Assembly (NCBI RefSeq): GCF_030296015.1
Contig: NZ_AP027368.1
Coordinates: 992,001 to 1,056,000 of the forward strand
Source: Ferrimonas sp. YFM
Lineage (GTDB): Bacteria > Pseudomonadota > Gammaproteobacteria > Enterobacterales > Shewanellaceae
Reading direction: 5' to 3'
Length of the DNA: 64,000 nt
In this document: positions 12,401-23,018 of the stretch, piece by piece
Numbering within the stretch: position 1 is the first letter of the stretch
Layout: every line of letters begins with the position of its first letter
Position numbers and translations under genes: made by a program
The notes under the pieces: model-generated
The model's input: only the letters and a program-made list of their open reading frames with translations
The model's database searches: none
Told to the model about the DNA's origin: nothing

Positions 12401-15400
12401 TCAGGAAGATACCGCGGTGTCCGGCTCTGTGGCGGGCAACGACAACACCACCAGCGGCGGCGATCTCAGCTTCGCTCTGGCGACTGATGCGGCCAACGGC
12501 TCTGTCACCATGAACGCCGACGGCACCTACACCTACACCCCGAACGCCAACTACCACGGCACCGATACGTTCACCTACACGGTGACCGACGCAGCCAGTG
12601 GCGAGAGCAGCACCCAGACGGTGACCATTACTGTGGGTTCGGTGGATGACCTGACTGCGGCTGATGACAGCAACAGCACTCAGGAAGATACCGCGGTGTC
12701 CGGCACTGTGGCCGGTAACGACAGCACCACCAGCGGCGGTAGCCTGACCTTTGCGATTGCGGGTAACCCTGCCAACGGCAGCGTCACCATGGCGGCCGAC
12801 GGCACCTACACCTACACCCCGAACGCCAACTACCACGGCACCGATACGTTCACCTACACGGTGACCGACGCTGCCAGTGGTGAGAGCAGCACCCAGACGG
12901 TGACCATCACCGTGGGCTCGGTGGACGATCTGACCGCCGGCGATGACAGCAACAGCACTCAGGAAGACAACGCCGTCTCCGGCACCGTGGCGGGCAACGA
13001 CAGCACCACCAGTGGTGGCGATCTGAGCTTTGCCCTGGCGACCGATGCGGCCAACGGCAGCGTGGTGATGAACGCCGACGGCACCTACACCTACACCCCG
13101 AACGACAACTACCACGGCACCGATACGTTCACCTACACGGTGACCGACGCCGCCAGTGGCGAGAGCAGCACCCAGACGGTGACCATCACCGTGGGCTCGG
13201 TGGATGACCTGACTGCGGCTGATGACAGCAACAGCACCACCGAGGACAACGCGGTCTCCGGCTCTGTAGCCGGCAACGACAGCACCACCAGCGGCGGCGA
13301 TCTGAGCTTCGCCCTGGAAACTGACGCGGCCAATGGCAGCGTGGTGATGAACGCCGACGGCACCTACACCTACACCCCGAACGACAACTACCACGGTACC
13401 GATACGTTCACCTACACGGTGACCGACGCCGCCAGTGGCGAGAGCAGCACCCAGACGGTGACCATCACCGTGGGCTCGGTGGATGACCTGACTGCTGGCG
13501 ACGACAGCAACAGCACCACCGAGGACAACGCGGTGTCCGGCACCGTGGCCGGCAACGACAGCACCACCAGTGGCGGTAGCCTGACCTTTGCGATTGCGGG
13601 TAATCCTGCCAACGGCAGCGTGGTGATGAACGCCGACGGCACCTACACCTACACCCCGAACGACAATTACCACGGTACCGACAGCTTCACCTACACGGTG
13701 ACCGACGCCGCCAGTGGCGAGAGCAGCACCCAGACGGTGACCATTACTGTGGGGTCGGTGGACGACCTGACGGCTGGCGATGACAGCAACAGCACCACCG
13801 AGGACAACGCGGTGTCCGGCACCGTGGCCGGTAACGACAGCACCACCAGTGGTGGCGATCTGTCCTTTGCCCTGGAAACTGACGCGGCCAACGGCTCTGT
13901 CACCATGAACGCCGACGGCACCTACACCTACACGCCGAACGATAACTACCACGGTACCGATACGTTTACCTACACGGTGACCGATGCGGCCAGTGGCGAG
14001 AGCAGCACCCAAACGGTGACCATCACCGTGGGTGCGGTGGACGACCTGACTGCCGGCGACGACAGCAACAGCACCACCGAGGACAACGCGGTGTCCGGCA
14101 CCGTGGCCGGCAACGACAGCACCACCAGTGGCGGTAGCCTGACCTTTGCGATTGCGGGTAATCCTGCCAACGGCAGCGTGGTGATGAACGCCGACGGCAC
14201 CTACACCTACACCCCGAACGACAATTACCACGGTACCGACAGCTTCACCTACACGGTGACCGACGCCGCCAGTGGCGAGAGCAGCACCCAGACGGTGACC
14301 ATTACTGTGGGGTCGGTGGACGACCTGACGGCTGGCGATGACAGCAACAGCACCACCGAGGACAACGCGGTGTCCGGCACCGTGGCCGGTAACGACAGCA
14401 CCACCAGTGGTGGCGATCTGTCCTTTGCCCTGGAAACTGACGCGGCCAACGGCTCTGTCACCATGAACGCCGACGGCACCTACACCTACACGCCGAACGA
14501 TAACTACCACGGTACCGATACGTTTACCTACACGGTGACCGATGCGGCCAGTGGCGAGAGCAGCACCCAAACGGTGACCATCACCGTGGGGTCGGTGGAC
14601 GACCTGACGGCTGGCGATGACAGCAACAGCACCACCGAGGACAACGCGGTGTCCGGCACCGTGGCCGGTAACGACAGCACCACCAGTGGTGGCGATCTGT
14701 CCTTTGCCCTGGAAACTGACGCGGCCAACGGCTCTGTCACCATGAACGCCGACGGCACCTACACCTACACGCCGAACGATAACTACCACGGTACCGATAC
14801 GTTTACCTACACGGTGACCGACGCCGCCAGTGGCGAGAGCAGCACCCAGACGGTGACCATCACCGTGGGTTCGGTGGACGACCTGACGGCTGGCGACGAC
14901 AGCAACAGCACCACCGAGGACAACGCGGTCTCCGGCACTGTGGCGGGTAACGACAGCACCACCAGCGGCGGCGATCTGAGCTTCGCCCTGGAAACTGACG
15001 CGGCCAATGGCTCTGTCACCATGAACGCCGACGGCACCTACACCTACACCCCGAACGACAACTACCACGGTACCGATACGTTCACCTATACGGTGACCGA
15101 TGCGGACAGTGGTGAGAGCAGCACCCAGACGGTGACCATCACCGTGGGTGCGGTGGACGACCTGAGCGCCGGCGATGACAGCAACGCCACTCAGGAAGAT
15201 ACCGCGGTCTCCAGCACCGTGGCGGGCAACGACAGCACCACCAGCGGTGGCGATCTCAGCTTTGCCCTGGAAACCGATGCGGCCAATGGCAGCGTGGTGA
15301 TGAACGCTGACGGCACCTACACCTATACGCCGAACGACAACTACCACGGTACCGACAGTTTCACCTACACGGTGACCGATGCCGCCAGTGGCGAGAGCAG

Positions 15401-18400
15401 CACCCAGACGGTGACCATCACCGTGACCCCGGACAATGCCGACGCGGTGCTGGCCGACGACAGCAAGACGGTGGCGGAAGACACCAATGCCACCGGCAAC
15501 GTGCTGAGCAACGACCAGGCGGACGACGCGGCGCTGAGCGTGAAGAGCTTCAGCGTGGGCGATCAGAGCGTGGCCGCCGGTGAGACCATCACCCTGGAGA
15601 ACGTCGGTACCATCAGCATCGACGCCAACGGTGACTACACCTTCGAGCCGGTGGACGATTGGAACGGCAGCGTACCGACCATCACCTATACCACCGACAC
15701 CGACCAGACCGCCGAGCTGCGAATCACCGTCAGCCCGGTCAACGATGACCCCATCGCCGTAGACGACTCCTACCAGGAAACCCAGCTGTTCCATGAGTCC
15801 TTCGAGAACATGGCCAGCCCCAACTCCTGGACCATTGTGAGTCGAGACCCTGACGGCAACTGGGACTTCACCCACGGCCTGGAGATCCAAAGGGATGGTC
15901 TGTTGACCAAGGCTCCGGACGGCGACTTCTATGTGGAGCTGGATCCCAACGTCAATACGGCCATCAGCACCAGCATTAACACTACGGGTCAGGATGCTGT
16001 GCGGGTTGAGTTCAGCTACAACCCACGCTGGGATGGAAACTCTTCATCTGACATGAGTTTCACCGTGGGGGATGTGACCTACACGGTGAACGCCAATGGC
16101 GAAGTGGTGCCTGGGGATCAGGGTGTGACCATTGAAGGTCCCGACGCCGATGGCTGGTACCGTGTTTCCGGTGAGTTTGACGTGGACGGCGACAGTGTCG
16201 ATATCGTCTTCGCCGGCGAAGGGCGCTCTGACTCTTATGGCGCCCTGCTGGACGACATCACCGTTACAGGTATTCAGAATCCCTCCCTGGAGACCCAGGA
16301 AGACACCAGTGTGGTCATCAATGGGGCTGAACTGCTCTCTAATGACAGCGATCCAGAAGGCGACGCTATCAAGATCATTTCGGTCGAAGCCACCGATGAC
16401 ACCCATGGCACCGTAACCCTGGACGCCGACGGCAATGTGGTATTTACCCCGGATAGCAACTTCCATGGAACGGCGACCTTCCGCTACACCATTGAGGATG
16501 AGCACGGTGCCACTGACACCGCCATCGCCACTGTGGTTGTCCATCCCGAAAACGATGACCCTGTTGCCGCGGACGACGGTTTCACCGTCGCCGAGGATGG
16601 CAGCATTGCTCTGAATCTGATCGGCAATGACACCGATGTGGACAATGATGCCCTCAGTCTCAAGTCCATCAATGGTGTCGAGCTGACCCCCGGTACTGCC
16701 CAGGACATTGCCGTAAACAATGGCACCGTCCGGGTGGCGGCAGATGGCAGCCTCAGCTTCGAGCCTGCGGACAACTATCACGGCCCCATCAGCTTCGATT
16801 ATGTGGTGACCGATGGCCAGGGTGGGGAAGATACCGGCACCGTGAGTGGCACAGTGACACCGGTCATTGACCAGCTCACCGACGGTAATGAGCAGGTCAG
16901 CGGCAACGAGGAGCTGACCCAGCGCGGTAATCTGCTGGATGTGGCCGACGCCGACAGCAACAGTCACTCTGTGGTGAGCTTTGAGGTGAATGGCACCACC
17001 TACACCGCTGGCCAGACCGCCATCATCGCCGGTGTGGGTACCCTGCTGATCGCCAGCAATGGTGCTTACAGTTTCGACCCTGAAGATCATTATCACGGTG
17101 ATGTGCCCAAGGTGACCTACACAGTGGTGGACAACAACGACGCCACCGATATTGATACCTCCACCCTGGAGATCACCGTTAACCCGGTGATTGATCCTCT
17201 GACCGACGCCAGTGAGCAGGTCAGTGGCAATGAAGATAACAACCAGAGTGGAAACCTGCTGAATGTGACCGATGCAGACAGCAGCGAGCACTCGATCGCC
17301 CAGTTTGAAGTTAATGGCCAGACCTACAATGCCGGCGACACCGCCAACATCGATGGCGTGGGCACTCTGACCATCGACAGCGATGGCGAATACCGCTTCA
17401 CTCCTGTGACCAACTATCACGGCAGTGTACCCACGGTGACCTACACCGTGGTGGACGATAACGATGCCACTGATACCGACACTTCAACTCTGGAGATCAC
17501 CGTGAAACCGGTGACCGATGAGCTGACCGACGGTAACGAGCAGATCTCTGTCACCGAGGATAGGTCTAAGACAGGCAACCTGCTGAATGTGACTGACTCT
17601 GACAGCAGTGAGCACTCCATCAGCCAGTTTGAGGTGAATGGCGAGGTCTTCACGGCTGGTCAGGAAGCCAGTATTTCCGGTGTCGGCACCCTGATCATCC
17701 ACGGCAATGGCAATTACAGCTTCACTCCGGTGGCCAACTACCACGGACCGGTGCCGGCGGTGACCTACACCGTGGTGGACGACAACGACGCCGGTGACTT
17801 GGACACCTCCACCCTGCAGCTCACCGTGGATCCGGTCAACGATGCGCCGGTGTCCGAGGACTTTACCGTCACCGCCGACTTCACCGATCCCAATGTGGAC
17901 AGCATCCTTATCGATTTCGGTATCGATAACCTGGGTGACAGTGCCATCAACGGCAGCGAAGTGTCCGACCTGGAAGGCAACCCAACCCATATTCAGCTGA
18001 GCTCTCTGCCCACCTCCGGCACCCTGTTTGTCATCAACGATGACGGCAGCCGCACCGAAGCCGAAGTAGGTAAAGTCTACGCCATGGACGAGCTTCGCTA
18101 TGAGATGGACCCAGGCCTGCCAGGCCAGGTGACGTTGGGTGAGCAGTCTGAAGAGATTGCCAGCTCCCTGGATCACTGGGGTGAGGCAATCGATGGCTCC
18201 AGCAGTCGCCTCTACACCCATGACAACTCAGACGTTGCCATCCGCATCACCCCTGTAGGCGGTGAGTTGGAACTGATTCATGGCAGTCTGGCCAACCATC
18301 AGGGTGGCGGACTGGGAGTTGGCACCGGCGGAGAGATCAACAGCAACAATGAGGCGATCAACTTCTCCTTCTATGAGCCTGCATCAGGTTCTGGCAGTGA

Positions 18401-21400
18401 GCGTGGGGTTCCGGTTAACGAGGTGAACATCACCCTGACCGGCCTGGGAGGCTACTTCGTGCCGGGTCATACCATGGCGGGCCGAGCCACCATCACTGTG
18501 CTGGACGCCGATGGCAACCCTATCGACCCAAGTAAACTGACCATCACCACCGCCGACGATGCCCAGGGCACCAGCGACGTGGTGTGGGATGCGGCCTCCG
18601 GCTCTTACCATGTTTCCAACAGTGAAGAGGCGATCAGTGGCGATCTGACCGAACAGGTTAGGATTGTGGTTAACGACCCCAGTATTCAGATTGGTTCTGT
18701 GGAAGTGGGCCACGCCGGTACCGGCAGCTTCGAAGTGCGTAACCTGTCTGTTGGCGTTGATTACAATGACAGCTTCGATTACCTGCCTGTGGAAACCGAC
18801 GGCAACGGTAACGTCACCCTGGTGGGTGGCGATATCACCGATGGCCAGGGTGAGCCAAGCACGGTTACCATCAACGCTATCCCCAATAACCTGCCAGCAG
18901 CGCCTGTGATTGACTCCACCTCCTCTCTGGTGGTGTCTGAAGAGGGCCTGAGCTCCGGTATCCGTGATTCCATCGGTCAGCCGGTGGACACCACTAATCA
19001 GGTGAAAGCTCATGGCCACTTCACCGCCAGCGATGCCGACGGTGACAGTCTGACCGCTTCCTTCTCAGCGCAGCAGCCAGGCCTGTCCGACCTGACCTCC
19101 AACGGTGCGGCGCTGCAGTTCACCCACTCCAACAATGGTCAGACCCTGATTGGCTCTGCCAATGGTGAAGAGGTGATCCGATTCGACATCAGCAACGATG
19201 GCAGTTACACCGCCACCCTTCTGGGGTCGGTAGATCACCCTCAGGGCAACGGCGAGAACCTGCTGACCTTCGACCTGTCCATGTCGGTCACCGACGGCCA
19301 GCACAGCACCTCGGCCAGTATCTCGGTGACCGTGGAGGACGATGCACCGGTGCAGAACACCGTGAATCAGACGCTGATCGCCGAGCCTCAGTCCACCAAC
19401 ATCATGTTGATTCTGGATACCTCAGGCAGCATGGACTATTCCGCCCGTTCTGATGGTTACGACAATCGTCTGGAGCTGATGCAGGATGCGGTGAACAACC
19501 TGCTGGAGCAATATGGTGAACTGGGCGATGTCCGGGTTCAACTGGTGGAGTTCAATGGCGATGCCCGCTCCCTGAGCAGTGAGTGGCTGACCATTGGGGA
19601 AGCCAAGGCCATTGTGGACAATCTCATCGCCGATGGCGGCACCAACTATGATGCCGCGCTGGAGACCATGATGAGCTCCTACAACGCCCCGGGCGCCCTG
19701 GAAAATGGAGTGAACGTCTCCTACTTCATGTCCGACGGCGCCCCTGCCAGCTCTACTGTGATTGACGGCAACGACGAGGCCAAGTGGATTGAGTTCCTGG
19801 AAGGCAATGACATCATCTCCCATGCGGTAGGTTTCGGCGGCTCTCTGAGTCAGAGTGCCACCGCCTATCTGGACCCCATCGCCTACGATGGGGCGACGGG
19901 CACTGACAGGGACAGCGATGTGGTCACCACCGCCAGCGACTTCAATCTGCTGCTGTCCGATTCCGTGCTGGCCAAACCCATTACCGGCTCTCTGTTCGGT
20001 GACCTGGACGCCGGGTCGCAGATTGGGGCTGATGGCGCCAGCATCCATACCCTGGAGATTGACGGTGTGGTCTACACCTATGACGGTCAGAGCATCAGCA
20101 ATGCCGACGGTCATCTGGTGAACGGCAGCGTGCTGACCATGGAGACTCCGCAAGAGGCCTCCATCACCGTGGACTTTGCCACCGGCATCTATGAGTACAC
20201 TCCGGATGTGATGCTGGCTATGGGCACCTCGGTGACCGAGAGGTTCATCTTCTCCTCCACAGACAACGATGGGGATACCGGCACAGGCACCGTTAACCTG
20301 ACCATCACCCGGGGCTACGACACCGACAATGATGGGGTGATCAACAGCATCGACATTGACGACGATAACGACGGCATCCTCGACTCTGTGGAAAACCAGC
20401 CTCATCAGGGTGAAGAGATCACCATCTCCGGCATCCAAGATCGTGCCTTGCGTATTCAGGATGATAACGAGAGTCAGAGCCATCAAAAGAGCTATGTCAT
20501 CGATGTCAGCCGTTACGGCTTCAAGGCCGGCGATGTCATCACCCTGGATAACATCCACGCCAAGGGGGACATCAACAATGTTAATCATGACGATTATCTG
20601 CGATTGAGTTCCGGCTCTAACCATACTGGTTATCTCACTGTCAAAGACGATGGTCGCTTCCATGACGTTAGTGCGAAGTGGGGGGCGACCTCATTGCAGA
20701 TGACCGTCACTGAGGACAGTGATGGCCGGGCCATTGTCACCTTTACCGCGAAGACTGGTTGGAGAGTGGATGATGACAGTGTCAGTTTCTACTACGACCT
20801 GACCGGCACCCCCTCTGCGGTGGTGGACAGCGACTATGACGGCATCATCGACAGCCTGGATACGGACAGTGACAACGATGGCGTTTCTGACAACATCGAA
20901 GCCCAGACCAATGCTGGCTATGTGGCGCCCTCAGGTCAGGACAGCGACGGAGATGGCCTGGATGACGCCTACGAAGGAAGTGGCCTGAGTCCTGTCGACA
21001 GCGATCTGGACGGTCTGGCTGATTACCAGGATGCCGATAACAGTGGCCGTAAGGTAGGGGATGATGAGCGTCTCGTTGGCACTCACGGACCCGACAGCCT
21101 CTCCGGTGGTGATGGCATCGACTTCCTCTTCGGCGGAACCGGTGATGACAGCTTGCTGGGCGGCATAGGTAACGACCTGCTCATTGGCGGCGTAGGCTCC
21201 GACACCCTCACCGGAGGGGAGGGCGCCGACACCTTCAAGTGGCAGCAGGGCGATGCCGATGGCTCTACCGATACCATCACCGACTTCAATCCGTCAGAGG
21301 GCGATGTCCTGGACATCTCCGAGGTGCTGACAGGCCTGGAGGAACAGGATGAGATCAGCGACTACCTCAATGCTACTGTCTCCGAAGATGGTCGCGATCT

Positions 21401-21575
21401 GCTGATTGAGATTGACCCTGTAGTGGGTGGTCCGACAGGGCTCACTGTGAGCCTGAAAGACTACGCCAATGACAACAACATCACCGCCGATGGCGCCTCG
21501 GGTTCCACCTCGGCGGCCGATGAGCTGAATCGCTTGCTGGAGAACACCAACGCCAACGATCCGGACATCATCTGA
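3456..21575 (+). CDS. bpfA: Giant RTX surface adhesin, BpfA/LapA type (6039 aa)
   Basis: A ~600-kDa biofilm adhesin exported by the type I system encoded downstream. Residues 1-~110 match the LapA-type retention module that lodges in the outer-membrane channel, followed by an Ala-Ala-Gly LapG cleavage motif at 109-114. Three divergent cadherin/VCBS-like domains (~170-460) precede 38 exact 93-residue repeats (461-3994). Then come further bacterial Ig-like domains, a lectin-like module (~4109-4272), a VWA domain with a DTSGS MIDAS motif (D5321), thrombospondin-3-like Asp-rich calcium loops, and RTX nonapeptides with a C-terminal type I secretion domain (~5870-6039). GGGGA five bases before the ATG supports the start. 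No cysteine was noticed, as usual for such adhesins. A strong terminator follows. It is the likely substrate of the protease at 24092. Confidence 0.95.
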   Translation: MAISLVIAASAKGAWILSEDGTRREAKAGDLLLETDTLLVPDGQEVILQDPDKLPLFVEPGEFSFLELQAQLTEVKEQSPEPVASAEDDIAALQESILAGVDPTKAFEAAAAGGTPATEPQSSGSSQVASIERQAEEVIATSGYDTVAPAASPVVTDVPEDITSNQAPVVQSASAPTLITPEDTSIQITSEQLLGHITDPEGDELSVSSIRLADPSAGTLIDNGDGTWTFVPADNTNGEFELIYDVVDAAGNTTTTSVDVTVTPVNDAPDAQDDNLGAVEDTPLTLGVADIVNPNDTDLDGDTLVITGVSNATNGTVTLNADGTITFTPDANFNGQASFEYTVSDGNGGTDTATVIVDVAAANDAPVAADDSASTQEDTPVTLGLTDLVDPNDTDLDGDSLVISAVGNATNGTVVLNADGTVTFTPDANFTGQATFEYTISDGNGGFDTATVTIDVGAVTDLTAGDDSNATQEDTAVSGSVAGNDSTTSGGDLSFALATDAANGSVVMNADGTYTYTPNSNYHGTDSFTYTVTDAASGESSTQTVTITVGAVDDLTAGDDSNSTQEDTAVSGTVAGNDSTTSGGDLSFALATDAANGSVTMNADGTYTYTPNDNYHGTDSFTYTVTDAASGESSTQTVTITVGSVDDLTAGDDSNSTTEDNAVSGTVAGNDSTTSGGSLSFALATDAANGSVVMNADGTYTYTPNANYHGTDTFTYTVTDADSGESSTQTVTITVGSVDDLTAADDSNATQEDNAVSGSVAGNDSTTSGGDLSFALATDAANGSVVMNADGTYTYTPNANYHGTDTFTYTVTDAASGESSTQTVTITVGSVDDLTAGDDSNSTTEDNAVSGTVAGNDSTTSGGDLSFALETDAANGRVVMNADGTYTYTPNDNFHGTDSFTYTVTDADSGESSTQTVTITVGSVDDLTAADDSNSTQEDTAVSGTVAGNDSTTSGGDLSFALETDAANGSVTMNADGTYTYTPNDNYHGTDTFTYTVTDAASGESSTQTVTVTVGSVDDLTAGDDSNSTTEDNAVSGTVAGNDSTISGGDLSFALATDAANGSVVMNADGTYTYTPNANYHGTDTFTYTVTDAASGESSTQTVTITVGAVDDLTAADDSNSTQEDTAVSGTVAGNDTTTSGGDLSFALETDAANGSVTMNADGTYTYTPNANYHGTDTFTYTVTDAASGESSTQTVTITVGAVDDLTAGDDSNSTTEDNAVSGTVAGNDSTTSGGDLSFALETDAANGSVTMNADGTYTYTPNANYHGTDTFTYTVTDAASGESSTQTVTITVGSVDDLTAGDDSNSTTEDNAVSGTVAGNDSTTSGGSLTFAIAGNPANGSVTMNADGTYTYTPNDNYHGTDTFTYTVTDAASGESSTQTVTITVGSVDDLSAGDDSNSTTEDNAVSGTVAGNDSTTSGGELSFALATDAANGSVVMNADGTYIYTPNDNYHGTDTFTYTVTDAASGESSTQTVTITVGSVDDLTAGDDSNSTTEDNAVSGTVAGNDSTTSGGSLTFAIAGNPANGSVTMNADGTYTYTPNDNYHGTDTFTYTVTDADSGESSTQTVTITVGSVDDLTAGDDSNSTTEDNAVSGTVAGNDSTTSGGSLTFAIAGNPANGSVVMNADGTYTYTPNDNYHGTDSFTYTVTDAASGESSTQTVTITVGSVDDLTAGDDSNSTTEDNAVSGTVAGNDSTTSGGDLSFALETDAANGSVTMNADGTYTYTPNDNYHGTDTFTYTVTDAASGESSTQTVTITVGAVDDLTAGDDSNSTTEDNAVSGTVAGNDSTTSGGSLTFAIAGNPANGSVVMNADGTYTYTPNDNYHGTDSFTYTVTDAASGESSTQTVTITVGSVDDLTAGDDSNSTTEDNAVSGTVAGNDSTTSGGDLSFALETDAANGSVTMNADGTYTYTPNDNYHGTDTFTYTVTDAASGESSTQTVTITVGSVDDLTAGDDSNSTTEDNAVSGTVAGNDSTTSGGDLSFALATDAVNGSVTMNADGTYTYTPNANYHGTDTFTYTVTDAASGESSTQTVTITVGAVDDLTAGDDSNSTTEDNAVSGTVAGNDSTTSGGDLSFALETDAANGSVTMNADGTYTYTPNANYHGTDTFTYTVTDAASGESSTQTVTITVGSVDDLTAGDDSNSTTEDNAVSGTVAGNDSTTSGGDLSFALETDAANGSVTMNADGTYTYTPNDNYHGTDTFTYTVTDAASGESSTQTVTITVGAVDDLSAGDDSNSTTEDNAVSGTVAGNDSTTSGGELSFALATDAANGSVVMNADGTYTYTPNDNYHGTDTFTYTVTDAASGESSTQTVTITVGSVDDLTAGDDSNSTTEDNAVSGTVAGNDSTTSGGDLSFALATDAANGSVVMNADGTYTYTPNVNYHGTDSFTYTVTDAASGESSTQTVTITVGSVDDLTAADDSNSTQEDTAVSGTVAGNDSTTSGGDLSFALETDAANGSVTMNADGTYTYTPNDNYHGTDTFTYTVTDADSGESSTQTVTITVGAVDDLTAADDSNVTQEDTAVSGTVAGNDSTTSGGSLTFAIAGNPANGSVVMNADGTYTYTPNDNYHGTDTFTYTVTDAASGESSTQTVTITVGAVDDLSAGDDSNATQEDTAVSGSVVGNDSTTSGGDLSFALETDAANGSVTMNADGTYTYTPNANYHGTDSFTYTVTDAASGESSTQTVTITVGSVDDLTAGDDSNSTTEDNAVSGTVAGNDSTTSGGSLTFAIAGNPANGSVVMNADGTYTYTPNANYHGTDSFTYTVTDAASGESSTQTVTITVGSVDDLTAGDDSNATQEDTAVSGTVAGNDNTTSGGDLSFALATDAANGSVVMNADGTYTYTPNDNYHGTDTFTYTVTDADSGESSTQTVTITVGAVDDLTAGDDSNSTTEDNAVSGTVASNDSTTSGGDLSFALATDAANGSVVMNADGTYTYTPNANYHGTDSFTYTVTDAASGESSTQTVTITVGSVDDLTAGDDSNATQEDTAVSGSVAGNDNTTSGGDLSFALATDAANGSVTMNADGTYTYTPNANYHGTDTFTYTVTDAASGESSTQTVTITVGSVDDLTAADDSNSTQEDTAVSGTVAGNDSTTSGGSLTFAIAGNPANGSVTMAADGTYTYTPNANYHGTDTFTYTVTDAASGESSTQTVTITVGSVDDLTAGDDSNSTQEDNAVSGTVAGNDSTTSGGDLSFALATDAANGSVVMNADGTYTYTPNDNYHGTDTFTYTVTDAASGESSTQTVTITVGSVDDLTAADDSNSTTEDNAVSGSVAGNDSTTSGGDLSFALETDAANGSVVMNADGTYTYTPNDNYHGTDTFTYTVTDAASGESSTQTVTITVGSVDDLTAGDDSNSTTEDNAVSGTVAGNDSTTSGGSLTFAIAGNPANGSVVMNADGTYTYTPNDNYHGTDSFTYTVTDAASGESSTQTVTITVGSVDDLTAGDDSNSTTEDNAVSGTVAGNDSTTSGGDLSFALETDAANGSVTMNADGTYTYTPNDNYHGTDTFTYTVTDAASGESSTQTVTITVGAVDDLTAGDDSNSTTEDNAVSGTVAGNDSTTSGGSLTFAIAGNPANGSVVMNADGTYTYTPNDNYHGTDSFTYTVTDAASGESSTQTVTITVGSVDDLTAGDDSNSTTEDNAVSGTVAGNDSTTSGGDLSFALETDAANGSVTMNADGTYTYTPNDNYHGTDTFTYTVTDAASGESSTQTVTITVGSVDDLTAGDDSNSTTEDNAVSGTVAGNDSTTSGGDLSFALETDAANGSVTMNADGTYTYTPNDNYHGTDTFTYTVTDAASGESSTQTVTITVGSVDDLTAGDDSNSTTEDNAVSGTVAGNDSTTSGGDLSFALETDAANGSVTMNADGTYTYTPNDNYHGTDTFTYTVTDADSGESSTQTVTITVGAVDDLSAGDDSNATQEDTAVSSTVAGNDSTTSGGDLSFALETDAANGSVVMNADGTYTYTPNDNYHGTDSFTYTVTDAASGESSTQTVTITVTPDNADAVLADDSKTVAEDTNATGNVLSNDQADDAALSVKSFSVGDQSVAAGETITLENVGTISIDANGDYTFEPVDDWNGSVPTITYTTDTDQTAELRITVSPVNDDPIAVDDSYQETQLFHESFENMASPNSWTIVSRDPDGNWDFTHGLEIQRDGLLTKAPDGDFYVELDPNVNTAISTSINTTGQDAVRVEFSYNPRWDGNSSSDMSFTVGDVTYTVNANGEVVPGDQGVTIEGPDADGWYRVSGEFDVDGDSVDIVFAGEGRSDSYGALLDDITVTGIQNPSLETQEDTSVVINGAELLSNDSDPEGDAIKIISVEATDDTHGTVTLDADGNVVFTPDSNFHGTATFRYTIEDEHGATDTAIATVVVHPENDDPVAADDGFTVAEDGSIALNLIGNDTDVDNDALSLKSINGVELTPGTAQDIAVNNGTVRVAADGSLSFEPADNYHGPISFDYVVTDGQGGEDTGTVSGTVTPVIDQLTDGNEQVSGNEELTQRGNLLDVADADSNSHSVVSFEVNGTTYTAGQTAIIAGVGTLLIASNGAYSFDPEDHYHGDVPKVTYTVVDNNDATDIDTSTLEITVNPVIDPLTDASEQVSGNEDNNQSGNLLNVTDADSSEHSIAQFEVNGQTYNAGDTANIDGVGTLTIDSDGEYRFTPVTNYHGSVPTVTYTVVDDNDATDTDTSTLEITVKPVTDELTDGNEQISVTEDRSKTGNLLNVTDSDSSEHSISQFEVNGEVFTAGQEASISGVGTLIIHGNGNYSFTPVANYHGPVPAVTYTVVDDNDAGDLDTSTLQLTVDPVNDAPVSEDFTVTADFTDPNVDSILIDFGIDNLGDSAINGSEVSDLEGNPTHIQLSSLPTSGTLFVINDDGSRTEAEVGKVYAMDELRYEMDPGLPGQVTLGEQSEEIASSLDHWGEAIDGSSSRLYTHDNSDVAIRITPVGGELELIHGSLANHQGGGLGVGTGGEINSNNEAINFSFYEPASGSGSERGVPVNEVNITLTGLGGYFVPGHTMAGRATITVLDADGNPIDPSKLTITTADDAQGTSDVVWDAASGSYHVSNSEEAISGDLTEQVRIVVNDPSIQIGSVEVGHAGTGSFEVRNLSVGVDYNDSFDYLPVETDGNGNVTLVGGDITDGQGEPSTVTINAIPNNLPAAPVIDSTSSLVVSEEGLSSGIRDSIGQPVDTTNQVKAHGHFTASDADGDSLTASFSAQQPGLSDLTSNGAALQFTHSNNGQTLIGSANGEEVIRFDISNDGSYTATLLGSVDHPQGNGENLLTFDLSMSVTDGQHSTSASISVTVEDDAPVQNTVNQTLIAEPQSTNIMLILDTSGSMDYSARSDGYDNRLELMQDAVNNLLEQYGELGDVRVQLVEFNGDARSLSSEWLTIGEAKAIVDNLIADGGTNYDAALETMMSSYNAPGALENGVNVSYFMSDGAPASSTVIDGNDEAKWIEFLEGNDIISHAVGFGGSLSQSATAYLDPIAYDGATGTDRDSDVVTTASDFNLLLSDSVLAKPITGSLFGDLDAGSQIGADGASIHTLEIDGVVYTYDGQSISNADGHLVNGSVLTMETPQEASITVDFATGIYEYTPDVMLAMGTSVTERFIFSSTDNDGDTGTGTVNLTITRGYDTDNDGVINSIDIDDDNDGILDSVENQPHQGEEITISGIQDRALRIQDDNESQSHQKSYVIDVSRYGFKAGDVITLDNIHAKGDINNVNHDDYLRLSSGSNHTGYLTVKDDGRFHDVSAKWGATSLQMTVTEDSDGRAIVTFTAKTGWRVDDDSVSFYYDLTGTPSAVVDSDYDGIIDSLDTDSDNDGVSDNIEAQTNAGYVAPSGQDSDGDGLDDAYEGSGLSPVDSDLDGLADYQDADNSGRKVGDDERLVGTHGPDSLSGGDGIDFLFGGTGDDSLLGGIGNDLLIGGVGSDTLTGGEGADTFKWQQGDADGSTDTITDFNPSEGDVLDISEVLTGLEEQDEISDYLNATVSEDGRDLLIEIDPVVGGPTGLTVSLKDYANDNNITADGASGSTSAADELNRLLENTNANDPDII
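3780..3797 (+). other. Predicted LapG cleavage site in the adhesin (A109-G114)
   Basis: The sequence [13 protein letters not shown] contains the di-alanine motif [T/A/P]AA[G/T] that LapG-family proteases cut in LapA. The probable cut is between A111 and A112, about 110 residues from the N-terminus, which matches the position in LapA. The assignment is by motif and position; cleavage itself is inferred. Confidence 0.8.
8184..9299 (+). repeat. Four-repeat block (units 13-16), donor or copy of 13485-14600
   Basis: Units 13-16 match units 32-35 base for base as far as I could compare, including rare spellings such as ACAATTACCACGG and ACCCAAACGG. The offset is 5301 bp, exactly 19 units. Inside the block, units 13-14 and 15-16 are themselves a near-perfect 558-bp duplication. 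Confidence 0.85.
9579..10415 (+). repeat. Three-repeat block (units 18-20), copy of units 9-11 with a replaced core
   Basis: Units 18-20 correspond to units 9-11 (7068-7904) at an offset of 2511 bp (9 units). They share the rare GAAGACAACGCAGTCAGTGG at 7384 and 9895 and the GELSF variant with its SAGDD linker. Unit 19, however, has the DLSFALET core where unit 10 has [10 protein letters not shown], while both flanks still match, which is the mark of a conversion patch after duplication. Confidence 0.8.
13485..14600 (+). repeat. Four-repeat block (units 32-35), near-identical to 8184-9299
   Basis: This is the second copy of the 1116-bp block, at an offset of 19 units, and it carries the same rare synonymous changes. 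The homology stops at unit 36, whose start uses a different spelling of the linker. The pattern is that of a recent segmental duplication or a long conversion tract. Confidence 0.85.
15780..16270 (+). other. Lectin/carbohydrate-binding-like module in the adhesin
   Basis: About 164 residues (4109-4272) break the Ig-like pattern. The stretch starts near [13 protein letters not shown], has [16 protein letters not shown] in the middle and ends with [12 protein letters not shown] start of the form ESFE followed by a late LLDDI is typical of jelly-roll carbohydrate-binding-like domains in exported bacterial proteins. It is a candidate ligand-binding head, but the fold call is an inference from sequence pattern only. 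Confidence 0.5.
19380..19980 (+). other. Von Willebrand factor A domain of the adhesin
   Basis: [10 protein letters not shown] (D5321) is the metal-ion-dependent adhesion site motif. It is followed by a conserved Thr in [10 protein letters not shown] and an Asp in FMSDGAP, the three loops that coordinate the divalent ion in VWA domains. A VWA domain close to the RTX tail is common in long RTX adhesins and usually mediates binding at the tip far from the cell. Confidence 0.88.
21072..21290 (+). other. RTX calcium repeats and type I secretion tail of the adhesin
   Basis: Successive GGxGxDxLxx nonapeptides ([44 protein letters not shown]) are followed by [20 protein letters not shown], the usual start of the C-terminal secretion domain. 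Calcium-driven folding after export and recognition by the ABC exporter are known for this family. Confidence 0.93.
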
Positions 21576-21585
21576 TACTGCTGAT

Positions 21586-21618
21586 GAGCCCCTTCAGAAG
21601 CATCGAAGGGGCTCTTTT
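21586..21618 (+). terminator. Rho-independent terminator after the adhesin gene
   Basis: A perfect 10-bp stem, GAGCCCCTTC (21586-21595) and GAAGGGGCTC (21605-21614), with a 9-base loop is followed by TTTT. It would separate the adhesin transcript from the TolC-led operon or reduce read-through into it. Confidence 0.85.
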
Positions 21619-21723
21619 AACACCAAATTCAGGGGCTGGGCAGTGGCACTGCCCATTGTGTTTTACTGGGGCAGAGGGGAGCTCTGCCATCAGGCTAATA
21701 ACAGAAAAAATTTGTAGGGAACT

Positions 21724-23016
21724 ATGAAACTCCGACTCATCTCTATACCGCTGTTCCTCACCTGTGGAATCGCGCTTCAAGCTCAGGCCGTCACTCTGCC
21801 AGAGGCCGTATTCAAGGCACTGCAACACCACCCCGATGTCAGGCAGGGGCAGGCTCGTGTCGAAGAGGGCGAGTGGCAAACCGAGGGCGCCAAGGGGGGC
21901 TACCTGCCCACAGTGGAAGTGACTGGCGACTGGGGCTTTGAGGTGGTGGACAACAACTCCACCCGCAGCCGTGGTGAAGAGCACGATACCTGGAGGCGCA
22001 ACCAGGTGGGGTTTGAGGTTCGTCAGATGCTGTTTGACGGCTTCAGCACCGAAAACAACGTGGATCGCACTCACTCCTTCACCGAGGCGCGCCGCCATGA
22101 ACTGGACGCGACCCTGGAGAACCTGGCCCTCTCTGTCAGTCAGGCTTACCTTGAGGTTCAGAAGCAGCGTCAATTACTGCAGCTGGCCGAGCAGATCCTC
22201 AGCAACCACCAAACCATCTATGAGCAGATCAAGAGCCGGGTCGACCGCGGCGTCGGCACCTCGTCCGATCTGTCTCAGATTGAGAGCCGGCTGAACAACG
22301 CCCATGCCAATGTGTTGTCTGCTCAGAACAACCTGATCGATGCCGAGACCCTGTATCACCGTCAGGTGGGAGAGCTGGCTCCTCAGAAAATGGAAGAGTT
22401 TGGCATCAGTTCCTCTGTACTGCCCACCAGCCTGGAGCAGGGGCTGAAGATCATGCTGGAGAACAACCCCACTCTGGCGGCGGCCCGCTCAGACATCGAG
22501 GAGACCCGCTTCCAGCTTAAGGGCACCAAGGCATCCAACTATCCTGAGTTCGATCTGGTCCTCAAGGGCAACTATGGCGACAACCTCAGCGGCATTCGCG
22601 GCCTCAACAACGACTATCGTGCCGTGGTCGAGATGCGCTGGAATCTGTTTAACGGTGGCCGGGACAAGGCCTCCACCCGTCAGGCTGCCAAGCAGCTGGA
22701 CCAGGCGTTCGCCATCTCCGATGATGCCACTCGTCAGGCCGAGCAGGGGCTGAGACTGGCCTGGGTAGCCTACGACGTACTGGGTCGCCAGCGTGACTTC
22801 CTTTCCGGCTATAAGAAGACCACCATCGCCACCCGCAACGCTTACCGCAAGGAGTTCAACCTGGGTAAGCGCACCCTGCTGGATATGCTGGACTCTGAGA
22901 ACGAGGTGTTTACCGCCGGTCAGAGTTACATCCAGGCCGACTACGACTACGAAGCCTCCAAGGTGAGGATTCTCAATGCTATGGGACAACTGAACGAAAC
23001 GCTGGGAGTGCGCTGA
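21724..23016 (+). CDS. aggA: TolC-family outer-membrane channel of the adhesin exporter (AggA/LapE-like)
   Basis: A 430-aa outer-membrane efflux protein. It has a cleavable signal peptide (hydrophobic to about residue 22, ALQAQA-V) and two OEP repeats rich in long coiled-coil helices. These include the N-terminal LPEAVFKALQHHPDVRQG and the middle QGLKIMLENNPTLAAARSDIEE segments, plus ARRHELDATLENLALSVSQ typical of TolC/AggA proteins. It should form the trimeric channel through which the adhesin leaves and in which the retention module is held. It lies 106 bp after the adhesin terminator and two bases before the OmpA-like gene, so it probably begins a five-protein operon. The next gene starts so close that translation is likely coupled. 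The name aggA follows Shewanella usage. Confidence 0.9.
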   Translation: MKLRLISIPLFLTCGIALQAQAVTLPEAVFKALQHHPDVRQGQARVEEGEWQTEGAKGGYLPTVEVTGDWGFEVVDNNSTRSRGEEHDTWRRNQVGFEVRQMLFDGFSTENNVDRTHSFTEARRHELDATLENLALSVSQAYLEVQKQRQLLQLAEQILSNHQTIYEQIKSRVDRGVGTSSDLSQIESRLNNAHANVLSAQNNLIDAETLYHRQVGELAPQKMEEFGISSSVLPTSLEQGLKIMLENNPTLAAARSDIEETRFQLKGTKASNYPEFDLVLKGNYGDNLSGIRGLNNDYRAVVEMRWNLFNGGRDKASTRQAAKQLDQAFAISDDATRQAEQGLRLAWVAYDVLGRQRDFLSGYKKTTIATRNAYRKEFNLGKRTLLDMLDSENEVFTAGQSYIQADYDYEASKVRILNAMGQLNETLGVR

Positions 23017-23018
23017 TC

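Larger units (their letters stand above)
4836..15437 (+). repeat. 38 tandem coding repeats of exactly 279 bp (93 aa) inside the adhesin
   Basis: The DLT/DLS motif that opens each unit recurs from 4836 to 15159, a distance of exactly 37 x 279 bp, so no unit has gained or lost a base. Each unit encodes one cadherin/VCBS-type beta-sandwich with conserved [21 protein letters not shown] and NYHGTD segments. Units differ at a handful of positions that occur in few alleles: TQEDT or TEDN; LSFALAT, LSFALET or [13 protein letters not shown] or SVTM; PNDN or PNAN; TDSF or TDTF; DAAS or DADS; GAVD or GSVD. These alleles are reshuffled between units, pointing to unequal crossing-over and gene conversion. 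Unit n begins at 4836 + 279(n-1). Confidence 0.97.

Noticed and set aside
4580-15037. Many 60-76-codon reverse frames spaced by multiples of 279 bp
   Set aside because: They recur with the repeat period in another antisense frame of the adhesin and carry no independent evidence of coding.
4836-15437. CRISPR-like periodicity
   Set aside because: The units are 279 bp, adjoining and coding in one frame, with no short palindromic repeat or unique spacers and no cas genes.
3975-15890. Reverse-strand open frame of nearly 4000 codons across the adhesin repeats
   Set aside because: It is a by-product: one stop-free antisense unit copied 38 times at a length divisible by three remains stop-free. The predicted protein is a monotonous His/Val/Gly repeat with no signal, start site or known family.
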